Assembly: GCA_002690045.1 (NCBI GenBank)
Contig: NZDE01000011.1
Span: 276,582-340,581, forward strand
Length of the DNA: 64,000 nt
Reading direction: 5' to 3'
Source of the DNA: Alphaproteobacteria bacterium
GTDB lineage: Bacteria; Pseudomonadota; Alphaproteobacteria; Micavibrionales; Micavibrionaceae
A model generated the notes under the pieces. That model did not search any database and was not told the DNA's origin. It saw only the letters and a program-made list of their open reading frames with translations. The number at the start of each line of letters is the position of its first letter. Position 1 is the first letter of the stretch. Positions 1 through 7,191 of the stretch are shown here, piece after piece. The translations under genes were made by a program, and so were the position numbers.

Positions 1-696
1 AAAGACACGCCCTATTTTGAAGGCTGTATGCCTGTGGAAGTCATGGCCTCACGCGGCGTGGAAACTTTACGCTTTGGCCCAATGAAGCCTGTTGGCCTAA
101 CAAACCCACATAAAGATAGCGAAGAACCCTATGCCGTTGTGCAGCTGCGTCAAGATAACGCGCTTGGTACACTTTACAATATGGTGGGCTTCCAAACAAA
201 AATGAAATATGGCGAACAAGTGCGCGTTTTTAAAACCATCCCCGGTTTAGAAGATGCAAACTTTGCCCGTCTTGGCGGTCTGCACCGTAATACATTCATT
301 AACTCACCGCGCCTACTTGACCAACAATTGCGCTTTAAAACTCGCCCGAACATACGCTTTGCTGGTCAAGTTACAGGCTGTGAAGGTTATGTTGAAAGCG
401 CATCTGTGGGCTTGATCGCCGGACGTTTAGCCGCAGCAGAGCAGCTTGGCCTTAACTTTGAAACGCCACCACAAACAACAGCGCATGGTGCGCTGATCCA
501 CCACATTACAGGCGGCGCGGATGCCAAAACATTCCAGCCAATGAATGTTAACTTCGGCCTGATGGCGCATATGGACGTCCGTAACGAGCGTGGCAAATAC
601 GTCAAAGGCCGTGAAAAGAAAAAAGCCATGGCCGGCCGCGCATTAGAAGATATTCAAACATGGGCTGAAGCCAATAAGCTAAAACAAGCGGCTTAA
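1..696 (+). CDS. trmFO: TrmFO, folate/FAD-dependent tRNA (uracil-54) methyltransferase, 3' part
   Basis: The frame is open from base 1 and stops with TAA at 694-696, so the last 231 residues are present and the start lies outside the window. TrmFO methylates U54 in the tRNA T-loop using methylenetetrahydrofolate and a flavin. The segment [15 protein letters not shown] at the edge, followed by [26 protein letters not shown] and [12 protein letters not shown], matches the C-terminal half of the GidA-like TrmFO family. The final basic residues and length fit a normal C-terminus. The gene converges on the phasin gene, with a hairpin between them. Confidence 0.93.
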   Translation, partial: KDTPYFEGCMPVEVMASRGVETLRFGPMKPVGLTNPHKDSEEPYAVVQLRQDNALGTLYNMVGFQTKMKYGEQVRVFKTIPGLEDANFARLGGLHRNTFINSPRLLDQQLRFKTRPNIRFAGQVTGCEGYVESASVGLIAGRLAAAEQLGLNFETPPQTTAHGALIHHITGGADAKTFQPMNVNFGLMAHMDVRNERGKYVKGREKKKAMAGRALEDIQTWAEANKLKQAA

Positions 697-727
697 AAAA
701 AGGCCGCCATGCAAAACACATGGCGGC
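695..727 (-). terminator. Intrinsic terminator of the phasin gene
   Basis: A 9-bp perfect stem (GCCGCCATG at 703-711 with CATGGCGGC at 719-727) and a 7-nt loop. Read on the minus strand it is followed by seven T (plus-strand A run 695-701), a textbook Rho-independent terminator for the phasin gene. On the plus strand the T tract is poor, so it would end trmFO transcripts less well. Confidence 0.85.
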
Positions 728-762
728 ATTCCTATATATATCCATTAACAAGGAATTATAAA

Positions 763-1380
763 TTAAGCAGCAACGCTTTCTGTTGCTTTCTTAACCGCTT
801 TATTCACTTGGTCATTAATCGGTGCGAAGCTGTCTGTTGCAACTTTCACGCTGATTTCAGAAAGCTTTGTTGATGCAGAAACTATCGCGTCGAAGTTTTT
901 CTTCGCAAGTTTGTTTTGTACATCTGTAAGCTCGTTAATATCTTTACAAGCGATAAGCGCTTTGAACGCTTCTTGGTTCTTATTCGCAATTTCTTGTGTA
1001 AGGGCTATTGCCTCTTGGTTGATCTGCTCAACACCTTTTGCCCAAATGTTCATAGACTTCTGCATCGCATCGAAAAGCTCTTTGCTGCCTGCAGTTGCGT
1101 CTTTAGTGAATTTATCGAAATCGTATGTTTTAGCTGTCATAATCGTCTCCATAAAATTGAATTCTGATTTTTGCGTTTTAACTTTTGCTTTTACTTTTTG
1201 TTCAGTGGTTTTACGCGTCGTAGTCGGCTTTTTCTTTTTCGCCTTACTTGGTGATTTTTTCACCGCCTTTACCGCCACTTTTTTTGTCTCAGCTTTCTTA
1301 GGCTCTTCCTTTTTTACAAGGGGCTGAACAACAGTGGAAGGTTCTTTCTTTTCAGGTTGGCTACTCTTTGCATCTTGCAT
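763..1380 (-). CDS. Phasin family protein with lysine-rich N-terminal extension
   Basis: Phasins coat polyhydroxyalkanoate granules. The C-terminal 120 residues (TYDFDKF..., MNIWAKGVEQINQEAI, ALIACKDINELTDVQNKL) match the alphaproteobacterial Phasin_2 pattern. I place the start at 1380 (205 aa), because a perfect AGGAGG lies 6 nt before this ATG; an ATG at 1401 lacks one. The first 80 residues are Lys/Ala/Pro-rich and low in complexity, like histone-H1-type tails seen in PhaF-like phasins, and could bind DNA or polyphosphate (inference). A second start with GGAG exactly 6 nt upstream lies at 1140 and would give a 125-residue phasin without the basic tail. Monocistronic, with its own terminator. 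Confidence 0.85.
   Translation of the reverse strand: MQDAKSSQPEKKEPSTVVQPLVKKEEPKKAETKKVAVKAVKKSPSKAKKKKPTTTRKTTEQKVKAKVKTQKSEFNFMETIMTAKTYDFDKFTKDATAGSKELFDAMQKSMNIWAKGVEQINQEAIALTQEIANKNQEAFKALIACKDINELTDVQNKLAKKNFDAIVSASTKLSEISVKVATDSFAPINDQVNKAVKKATESVAA
1138..1150 (-). promoter_or_regulatory. Internal ribosome binding site and start inside the phasin gene
   Basis: On the minus strand GGAG (plus 1147-1150) sits 6 nt before ATG (1138-1140), which begins MTAKTYDFDKF, precisely where the conserved phasin domain starts. A shorter phasin could be made from the same mRNA. Most alphaproteobacterial phasins begin near this point, which supports real use, but no expression data are visible. Confidence 0.5.
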
Positions 1381-1414
1381 AGTTGACCTCCTATTAATCA
1401 ATAATGACTATAAT

Positions 1415-1535
1415 AAATATTGCAGTAATTATAATCCGTATTTTTTGCATTGCAACAATTATATTGTGCCATGAGTCCATTTTCATGTCAAGATATTTTT
1501 GTGCGGTGCACAATGTGCTTGTTTTATGGCGCAGC
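1415..1535. promoter_or_regulatory. TGC-rich control region between phasin and dacA-like genes
   Basis: The 307-bp gap between divergent genes holds several TGC/GCA words: TATTGCAGTA near 1420, TGCATTGCA (a TGC-N3-GCA palindrome at 1446-1454), and GTGCGGTGCACAATGTGC at 1501-1518. PhaR repressors of the PHA system bind TGC/GCA-rich sites upstream of phasin genes in Paracoccus and Rhodobacter, so this is a candidate PhaR operator region. No exact consensus match can be claimed. Confidence 0.35.
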
Positions 1536-1687
1536 AATGAAAATAGCTGACAGGAAAAACACAAATATGATAGAATCTAAAGAATAGATTATGTGTATAA
1601 GGGCGGATTTATTATTGCCGCTTCGCCATACAGATTCTACGATAAGCCTATCTGGGTAAAATGCTTTTTCTAAGAGACGATTTGTTT

Positions 1688-2911
1688 ATGACACATATCA
1701 CAAAACTCTTTAGCTCTTTGTTTATCATCGTTCTTTCGCTAACGATGGTGACGTTCCCTATTGCGTCAGCAGACGCCAAAGGAAACCCCAAATACGCGTC
1801 TATTGTTATAGATGCTGATACTGGCGCCATCCTCTCGCAGCGTTATGCTGACAAAAAACTACACCCTGCATCTTTAACAAAAGTTATGACGCTTATGCTG
1901 ACTTTTGATGCGATTAAAGCTGGGAAAGTCAGCCTTTATGATCGCGTGGTCATTTCGCCTTACGCCGCGTCTATGGTACCTAGTAAGCTTGGCTTAAAAC
2001 CTGGTGAAACGATACGCGTTAAGGATGCGATATATATATTAGTGACGAAATCAGCGAATGATATTGCGGTTGCTTTGGCCGAACATTTAGGGGGCACAGA
2101 ATATAGTTTCGCAAAAATGATGACGTCGAAAGCGCGCAGTATAGGTATGGGCAGCACCACATTCAAAAATGCATCCGGCCTCCACCACAGCCGCCAAGTG
2201 AGTACCGCGCGTGACATGGCACGCATGGGGCGTTATCTTGTAAACAATTATCAATCTTACTATCATTATTTCTCTAAAAAGACCTTCCGTTACCGAGGCG
2301 TGACCTATAGGAATCACAATAAACTTATGCTGACCTACAAAGGTATGGACGGACTTAAGACTGGCTACACCGCAAAATCAGGTTTTAACTTAATCGCTTC
2401 GGCAACACGTGATGGTAACCGCGTAATAGGTGTTGTCTTTGGTGGGCGTAGTGGAAAAACACGAAATAATCATATGAAAGATATTCTTGATCGTGGCTTC
2501 TTAAAGATGGAAAAACTACATCTTGCACAGCTACGAAATATGCCTTTACCAAAAAGAAACCCCGCCGCTGTTTATGCCGCACTTAACAACAATAATGCAT
2601 CGAGTAGTAACGCGATTAGCCCCGCAACTGGCCTAATGCAAACAGCATCCGCGGATGCAGGAACAGCGCAATCACTTTGGTCTGTGCAGATCGGTGCATT
2701 TAAAAGCCGTGTTAAAGTCGACAACCTGTTACAAGATGCCGTCAAGGTACTACCAAATGACTTAAATGGTGCATACCCAATTATCGCGCCACTCCGCACT
2801 GCGTCAAGCGGCTGGATGTTCCGCGCGCGTCTGGCGGGGCTTACACTTAGCCAAGCTGAAAGTGCCTGTAACTACTTCCGCGACTGTTTAATTGTTGCGC
2901 CGCGCCGATAA
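1688..2911 (+). CDS. D-alanyl-D-alanine carboxypeptidase (S11 family) with C-terminal SPOR domain
   Basis: A periplasmic penicillin-binding protein that trims the terminal D-Ala of peptidoglycan stem peptides. From the ATG at 1688 (AAGAGA about 10 nt upstream; an ATG at 1661 has no ribosome site) a signal peptide ends around residue 30. The three S11 motifs are present: SxxK as SLTK (catalytic S62), SAN at 122-124 and KTG at 224-226. After an Asn/Ala/Ser-rich linker, residues about 330-407 (SLWSVQIGAF ... WMFRARLAGLT) form a SPOR domain, which binds denuded glycan at septa and suggests recruitment to the division site. Length 407 aa. It converges on ybaB across a bidirectional terminator. Confidence 0.92.
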   Translation: MTHITKLFSSLFIIVLSLTMVTFPIASADAKGNPKYASIVIDADTGAILSQRYADKKLHPASLTKVMTLMLTFDAIKAGKVSLYDRVVISPYAASMVPSKLGLKPGETIRVKDAIYILVTKSANDIAVALAEHLGGTEYSFAKMMTSKARSIGMGSTTFKNASGLHHSRQVSTARDMARMGRYLVNNYQSYYHYFSKKTFRYRGVTYRNHNKLMLTYKGMDGLKTGYTAKSGFNLIASATRDGNRVIGVVFGGRSGKTRNNHMKDILDRGFLKMEKLHLAQLRNMPLPKRNPAAVYAALNNNNASSSNAISPATGLMQTASADAGTAQSLWSVQIGAFKSRVKVDNLLQDAVKVLPNDLNGAYPIIAPLRTASSGWMFRARLAGLTLSQAESACNYFRDCLIVAPRR

Positions 2912-2935
2912 CCCCATATAAAAATTACAGCAAAT

Positions 2936-2972
2936 AAAAAGGCGCAATATATATTGCGCCTTAATAATATTT
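2936..2972. terminator. Bidirectional intrinsic terminator
   Basis: A perfect 20-bp palindrome, GGCGCAATATATATTGCGCC at 2941-2960, has five A on its left and an AT-rich, T-containing tract on its right. It lies between the convergent carboxypeptidase and ybaB genes and can end transcription from both sides. Confidence 0.85.
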
Positions 2973-2985
2973 ATTTTCAGTTCAC

Positions 2986-3309
2986 TTAGAACGGCAAATC
3001 CATACCTGGCGGCAAACCCATGCCCTGCATTGCTTTTTGTGTTTCTTCCGTCATGATCGCATCAGCCTTACCGCGCGCATCGTTTACAGCAGCGGCAATT
3101 AAGTCTTCCATGACTTCAACTTCACTTGGGTCAACCAATGACGGGTCAACAGTCATTTTTGTAACCATACCGCGGCATGTCATTGTCACCTTTACAAGGC
3201 CGCCGCCCGCGCTGCCTTCTGCTTCCATCTGACCGACTGTTTCTTGCACTTCTTGCATTTTCTGCTGCATTTCTTGTGCTTGTTTCATCATTTTCTGAAT
3301 ATTCATCAT
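2986..3309 (-). CDS. ybaB: YbaB/EbfC family nucleoid-associated protein
   Basis: A small dimeric DNA-binding protein of 107 aa, normal for the family. The N-terminal Gln/Met-rich helix (MMKQAQEMQQKMQEVQETV) and the core GGGLVKVTMTCRG, EVMEDLIAAAVNDA and C-terminal GLPPGMDLPF are diagnostic. It follows dnaX by 6 bp, the conserved dnaX-ybaB pairing; recR, the usual third member, does not follow here, as the next gene is a convergent carboxypeptidase. Confidence 0.95.
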   Translation of the reverse strand: MMNIQKMMKQAQEMQQKMQEVQETVGQMEAEGSAGGGLVKVTMTCRGMVTKMTVDPSLVDPSEVEVMEDLIAAAVNDARGKADAIMTEETQKAMQGMGLPPGMDLPF

Positions 3310-3315
3310 TTGTGT

Positions 3316-5064
3316 TTAGTCCTCTGTCTCTTCGATAGGTTCAATAATATCCCGAATTTCTGTTCCGGGGAAAAGTTCTAATATTTTCGCAACAAAAGGC
3401 TGCGCCATAACGTCTTGCAAGCGCGCCTCAACGCGTTCAGTGGCAATTTGCGCCAATGTCTTCTGCCCTTTGGATAAATCCCCAATGGAAATCACCCAAT
3501 CACGGTGCCCTGTTATACGGCGGAGCTCGGTCGTAATATCCCCAGCCAGTTTCTGCGAAACGTCTTCTTCTAACGCAATTTCCAAACGGCGGCCTTTTAA
3601 GGATATCAAATGCACATTGTGGTAAATCTGGCTTGCCAAGATCATCTTCTTGTTTTGCTCAAGCAGCGCGACGATATCTTCTAATGAATTGAGGTTGGCG
3701 TTCGCAACAGCCATAGGATCGTTTGCGGTTTGCGCCTTGGTCGCCGCGCGGGTTACGCCTTGCACATGGCTTGTTACGCGCCCTGCCCCGCCTGAATTTT
3801 CAGTTTTTTTTTGTGCGCTCATCTGTGTTGGATGCGTTGGCATTGCACCGCCAACATTACCTGCACCCATCGCCGTGCCACTATTCTTGAACTCTTCAAG
3901 CTGCTTTAACAGCTTATCTGGGTCCGGCAAGTTCGCGGCATAGACCAAACGAATAATAACCATTTCCAGTGCCGCCTGCGGGCGTGGCGCTTGCATCACA
4001 TCTTGATGTCCCGCCAATAAAATTTGCCATGATTTTGCAAGGGCTGGCAAAGATAAATCCTGCGCGAGTTCTGCTGCGCGTTTCAATTCTGATTCTGGGA
4101 AGCGCCCTTTTAGGTTCGTGCTATCTTTTGCCGTATTTAGGCGCGTTAAGATATGCGAGATATCCAGCAGGTCTTGCATAACGACCATTGACTCTGCGCC
4201 TGCATTGTAAAGATCATCAAGAATGTCTAATGCTGTTTCTGTCTTACCGCGCACAGCCGCATCAAACAGGTCAAGAATATGAGACTGGTCTGCCAAACCG
4301 AGCATAGATTTCACTTGATCCGCTGTGACTTTACCTTCTGCCATAGAAATGGCTTGGTCTAGAATACTTAAACCATCACGTGCTGAACCATCAGCCGCGC
4401 GGGCAATCATCATCAAAGCTTCATCTTCGATTTCGGCAGCTTCTTTTTTGCAAATGTCCGTGAATAACTCAATGAGTGTATCTGGTTCAATACGGCGCAA
4501 GTCAAAACGCTGACAGCGCGAGAGAACCGTTACTGGTACTTTACGAATTTCAGTTGTCGCGAAAATGAACTTCACATGCTCAGGTGGTTCTTCCAAAGTT
4601 TTAAGCAGCGCGTTAAACGCTGACTTGGAAAGCATATGAACCTCATCGATGATGTATATTTTATAACGTGCTGAGCTTGGCGCATAACGCACGCTATCAA
4701 GAATTTCGCGGATATTTTCAACGCCCGTATTGGACGCCGCATCCATTTCAATAACATCTGGGTGACGGTCTTCGGCAATAGCGCGGCAGATATCACAATC
4801 ATCTGTAGCGCCTGTTGTTGGGCCTGCCTTGCCATCTGCGCCTGTATAGTTCAGCGCCTTGGCGATGATCCGCGCCGTGGTCGTTTTACCTACACCGCGT
4901 ACCCCCGTCAGCATAAATGCATGGGCAATACGGCCAGATTCAATGGCATTCTTTAACGTACGAACAAGCACGTCTTGACCACGCAGATCATCAAAATTCT
5001 GCGGGCGATATTTCCGCGCGAGGACGCGGTATTCTTCTTTTTTATCAGTGTTCGTTTCAGCCAT
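3316..5064 (-). CDS. dnaX: DNA polymerase III subunit gamma/tau
   Basis: Clamp-loader ATPase and tau scaffold of the replisome, 582 aa. The N-terminus EYRVLARKYRPQNFDDLRGQ is highly typical; Walker A GVRGVGKTT spans residues 54-62, followed by MDAASNTGVENIREI, Walker B IIDEVHMLS and the sensor region FATTEIRKVP. The zinc module looks reduced: only CDIC is seen where four cysteines are usual. Residues about 380-450 form a low-complexity linker, followed by the tau C-terminal region (SLKGRRLEIALEEDV...). In the linker is a run of nine A in the sense strand (see separate entry). Start: ATG at 5064, weak ribosome site. Likely transcribed with ybaB. Confidence 0.96.
   Translation of the reverse strand: MAETNTDKKEEYRVLARKYRPQNFDDLRGQDVLVRTLKNAIESGRIAHAFMLTGVRGVGKTTTARIIAKALNYTGADGKAGPTTGATDDCDICRAIAEDRHPDVIEMDAASNTGVENIREILDSVRYAPSSARYKIYIIDEVHMLSKSAFNALLKTLEEPPEHVKFIFATTEIRKVPVTVLSRCQRFDLRRIEPDTLIELFTDICKKEAAEIEDEALMMIARAADGSARDGLSILDQAISMAEGKVTADQVKSMLGLADQSHILDLFDAAVRGKTETALDILDDLYNAGAESMVVMQDLLDISHILTRLNTAKDSTNLKGRFPESELKRAAELAQDLSLPALAKSWQILLAGHQDVMQAPRPQAALEMVIIRLVYAANLPDPDKLLKQLEEFKNSGTAMGAGNVGGAMPTHPTQMSAQKKTENSGGAGRVTSHVQGVTRAATKAQTANDPMAVANANLNSLEDIVALLEQNKKMILASQIYHNVHLISLKGRRLEIALEEDVSQKLAGDITTELRRITGHRDWVISIGDLSKGQKTLAQIATERVEARLQDVMAQPFVAKILELFPGTEIRDIIEPIEETED
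3804..3812 (-). promoter_or_regulatory. A9 slippage site inside dnaX, candidate gamma/tau switch
   Basis: The sense strand reads CAA AAA AAA ACT GAA at codons 418-422. One extra A in the mRNA, or a -1 ribosomal shift, changes this to CAA AAA AAA AAC TGA, giving an immediate stop and a 421-residue product. E. coli gamma is 431 residues against tau 643. Thermus makes gamma by transcriptional slippage at an A9 run, E. coli by -1 frameshifting at A AAA AAG. No strong downstream stem was seen, so transcript slippage is the more likely mechanism (inference). Confidence 0.6.
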
Positions 5065-5138
5065 GGCTATTTTCTACTAAGATTCGGTGTAAACCACAAC
5101 GATTACCCGCGAAACACTACGAATCATCTGTGCAGAAT

Positions 5139-6191
5139 TTATTTATTAAGTTTGGGGTTATCGAGCGGTATTGGCAATGGACGCTCAGCCGCCCGAGAAA
5201 TAAGCGCTTCGCGGCGCTCTACTGGTGACCACAGGCGATACAGCAAACGCTGGATGCGGTCAACGTTATATGTCGCATGATCTTCTTTAGGTGCGGGTTT
5301 CTCTGGGGCATTTACAAACCCTAGATCTGCCCATGTGTAGAACACGTCCTTGCCCTCTTCAGGATTAACTTTCAACCCGTCTTTCATCCATTTCAGAATT
5401 GCCCAATTTCCAGCCTTATCAACGGCAGCAAATTCGATGCCATCATCGGTACTGCAGCCATCATTAACAAGCAACACACCCGACTTACTTTTTTTAAAAC
5501 CACGTAAATGTGAATGTCCGAATACGATACCATCAAATTTACCTTTAAGTGCGGCGGCCTCTGCATTCTTTAAATTTGGCATGACGCGCTCTTCAATGAC
5601 TTTAAAAGCACGTTTAAGACGCGCGGCTGCGCGGAAATCTTTTTTCAACTTGTCGACCGTCCAGCCGTCAAAGTCACCAAGCTTACCAATAATCAAATCG
5701 CCCGCTTTATAGGCTAAACCTTTTTCGGACTTATAAATATCAGGGTCAAACTCATCGCCATGAGTCACATAAAAACGTCGACCATTTGGGTCGACATAAA
5801 CATGGTTTTCAACAAATTCAATTCCGAAAAGCGTTTTACCCGTCATTTGACGATGTATTAGACCGCTACTTAATATCTTGCCGCGCAGCGTCTCATCATG
5901 ATTACCTGGCTCATAAAAAACCTTCGTTTCGCCTTCAGCTATACGCAGAATTTCGGCCATGCTTTGACGATGATATGGACCTAAATTATATTCGGCCTTA
6001 TTGACCATATACCAGCCATCCACAATATCCCCCACCAAATGCATTTCACGCGTTTGGATATGGCTTAACATCTGATAAAGCATTTTTGCCTTACAATGTT
6101 TGGTACCAAAATGAATATCAGAAATAAAAAGCGTATCAAAAGCCAGTTTAGGCTGCGCGCCCAATGGATTTTGCAGATCAAGTTCAAACAT
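5139..6191 (-). CDS. Metallophosphoesterase, UDP-2,3-diacylglucosamine diphosphatase-like
   Basis: Calcineurin-type binuclear metallophosphatase of the family commonly annotated as UDP-2,3-diacylglucosamine diphosphatase (lipid A pathway). Motifs in order: ISDIHFGT, GDIVDGW, GNHDE, THGDEFD and GHSHL. The classical LpxH motif has GNRD, so the substrate is not proven. I start at 6191 because GGAGGG lies 8 nt upstream; an ATG at 6215 has no ribosome site. 350 aa, longer than E. coli LpxH (about 240), with a C-terminal extension containing an Arg-rich RLLYRLWSPVERREALISR segment. Its 3' end is 74 bp before dnaX. Confidence 0.82.
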   Translation of the reverse strand: MFELDLQNPLGAQPKLAFDTLFISDIHFGTKHCKAKMLYQMLSHIQTREMHLVGDIVDGWYMVNKAEYNLGPYHRQSMAEILRIAEGETKVFYEPGNHDETLRGKILSSGLIHRQMTGKTLFGIEFVENHVYVDPNGRRFYVTHGDEFDPDIYKSEKGLAYKAGDLIIGKLGDFDGWTVDKLKKDFRAAARLKRAFKVIEERVMPNLKNAEAAALKGKFDGIVFGHSHLRGFKKSKSGVLLVNDGCSTDDGIEFAAVDKAGNWAILKWMKDGLKVNPEEGKDVFYTWADLGFVNAPEKPAPKEDHATYNVDRIQRLLYRLWSPVERREALISRAAERPLPIPLDNPKLNK

Positions 6192-6393
6192 TATTAGCCC
6201 TCCAAATGTGAACATGATTATTCTGCAGACAAGCTTATAGGATGCCCTTATGTGCGTTGCAACAAAAAAATTAGATCTGGAAAATATTTTTTCCGCTTTA
6301 GTTTATTTTAAGGCAAACTATATAGAGCGAAGCCTATAAACATAGGTGCGCGAGATATGGCGCAGAAATAAAATGAATGTAAGCTGAAAAAAG

Positions 6394-6489
6394 AAGGAAG
6401 ACTGGACACGACCCGAAAAGCATCGCTGCGGCTGCTTCGTTTCCGACCTGACCGGATTCACAAAGTCTTCGCCCGCGCCAGCCTTCCCC
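6394..6489 (-). ncRNA. ffs: Signal recognition particle 4.5S RNA
   Basis: The minus strand contains GGTCAGGTCGGAAACGAAGC (plus 6435-6454), matching the conserved SRP domain IV: symmetric and asymmetric loops plus a GGAA tetraloop. The ends pair: GGAAGGCTGG near the 5' end with CCAGTCTTCC near the 3' end, ten pairs with one G-U. A T run (minus strand, just past 6394) follows for termination. About 96 nt, the normal size of the short bacterial SRP RNA that binds Ffh. Location close to dnaX is common in proteobacteria. Confidence 0.95.
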
Positions 6490-6493
6490 GACT

Positions 6494-6522
6494 TATATAA
6501 TGGGAAGACAGACAGAGATCAA
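6494..6522 (-). promoter_or_regulatory. Sigma-70 promoter of ffs
   Basis: Minus strand TTGATC (plus 6517-6522), exactly 17 bp, then TATATA (plus 6494-6499), ending 5 bp before the first base of the SRP RNA. Spacing and position fit a strong housekeeping promoter. Confidence 0.75.
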
Positions 6523-6815
6523 GGATTAATTCAAAACTATGCGAATCCAACTACATTAGCTAATCATAGAATATGACTTTTTTTTGATTCGTTTTGATTC
6601 TCTCTCCCCTAAAAATTACATTTTAACTTTTAAAGAACATAGATTTTCCAAAAAACCGTATTACACGCATAACGAGTCGGGAAGAATCGTGTTTTTTATT
6701 ATAAAATAACCAAAAGCTATATTTCTTTTTAATATGATCCTATGAATGTTTTACCGTATAGCCGTATTTTATTTTATGTGCTTCGCAGCAAAGCCAAGTC
6801 ATAATAGGAAAAAGC

Positions 6816-6855
6816 TTAACTTTGCTTAATCATAAGTTATGATAATTTTAGTTAA
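6816..6855. repeat. Nested inverted repeat in the AT-rich gap
   Basis: A perfect 15-bp palindrome, ATCATAAGTTATGAT at 6829-6843, is nested within outer arms TTAACT (6816-6821) and AGTTAA (6850-6855). No gene lies at this point. It may be a regulator-binding site or an RNA hairpin. The rest of 6523-6960 is AT-rich; it also has a GCACAAT/ATTGTGC hairpin (6870-6876 with 6903-6909) and a TATGCAT/ATGCATA hairpin (6924-6940), followed by seven T at 6954-6960. No credible ORF seen. Confidence 0.5.
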
Positions 6856-6960
6856 TATTTGCTGCACTTGCACAATCCACCAAGAGCGCAACCATTACGC
6901 GAATTGTGCGGCGCAAGACTTGCTATGCATTATATGCATACCCGTTATGTGCATTTTTTT

Positions 6961-6989
6961 CTGGACGCGGGAGCGCGATCCATTATATA
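6961..6989 (+). promoter_or_regulatory. Promoter of the anti-Shine-Dalgarno small RNA
   Basis: CTGGAC (6961-6966), a 16-17 bp spacer, then TTATATA (6983-6989). The Sinorhizobium sigma-70 consensus is CTTGAC-N17-CTATAT; each box here differs at one position. The predicted start falls near 6995, just before the first hairpin of the RNA. Confidence 0.6.
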
Positions 6990-6994
6990 ACCCC

Positions 6995-7104
6995 ACTCAT
7001 CGGCGCCGAGGCGTCGGTACGGGCTCTCCTCCCAGAGCCCTAGCGTCTCCCAGACGTGAAACCTCCCTGTTCAACTCGCCGGGCCATGTGCCCGGTATTT
7101 TTTT
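6995..7104 (+). ncRNA. Small RNA with C-rich anti-Shine-Dalgarno hairpin loops (alpha-r14/NfeR1-like design)
   Basis: GC-rich island in an AT-rich gap, flanked by a promoter and a terminator. Predicted hairpins: CGGCGC-CGAG-GCGTCG (7001-7016); GGGCTCT / AGAGCCC (7021-7027 with 7034-7040) with loop CCTCCC; CGTCT-CCC-AGACG (7044-7056); a weaker AAC-CTCCCT-GTT (7060-7071); and a terminator CCGGGC-CATGT-GCCCGG (7079-7095) with TATTTTTTT. Three successive loops display CCC-rich sequence; 7026-7033 reads CTCCTCCC, the motif conserved in rhizobial alpha-r14 RNAs, which base-pair with ribosome binding sites. About 110 nt, similar to that family. Sequence identity to the family beyond the motif was not tested. 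Confidence 0.75.
7079..7104 (+). terminator. Intrinsic terminator of the small RNA
   Basis: Six-pair GC stem CCGGGC / GCCCGG with a 5-nt loop, followed directly by TATTTTTTT (7096-7104). Confidence 0.85.
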
Positions 7105-7176
7105 GCCTAAATCAAAGCATAGATGCCCTGCCATTAAGCGCAGATCATTTTATTAGCAAGTCCTTGTTTTTTACTG

Positions 7177-7182
7177 TATAAT
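7177..7182 (+). promoter_or_regulatory. -10 box of the patatin-like gene
   Basis: A perfect TATAAT ends 9 bp before the ATG at 7192; the -35 position is poor (TAGCAA). If used, the transcript would have almost no leader. Confidence 0.4.
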
Positions 7183-7191
7183 TAAAGATGT

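Noticed and set aside
911-1327. Plus-strand ORF of 138 codons opposite the phasin gene
   Set aside because: Antisense shadow of the lysine-rich phasin: long Phe/Leu/Ser runs result from reading AAG/AAA codons backwards.
6839-7156. Plus-strand ORF of 105 codons across the small-RNA region
   Set aside because: It spans the promoter, hairpins and terminator of the predicted RNA, has no ribosome site, and changes composition abruptly in the middle.
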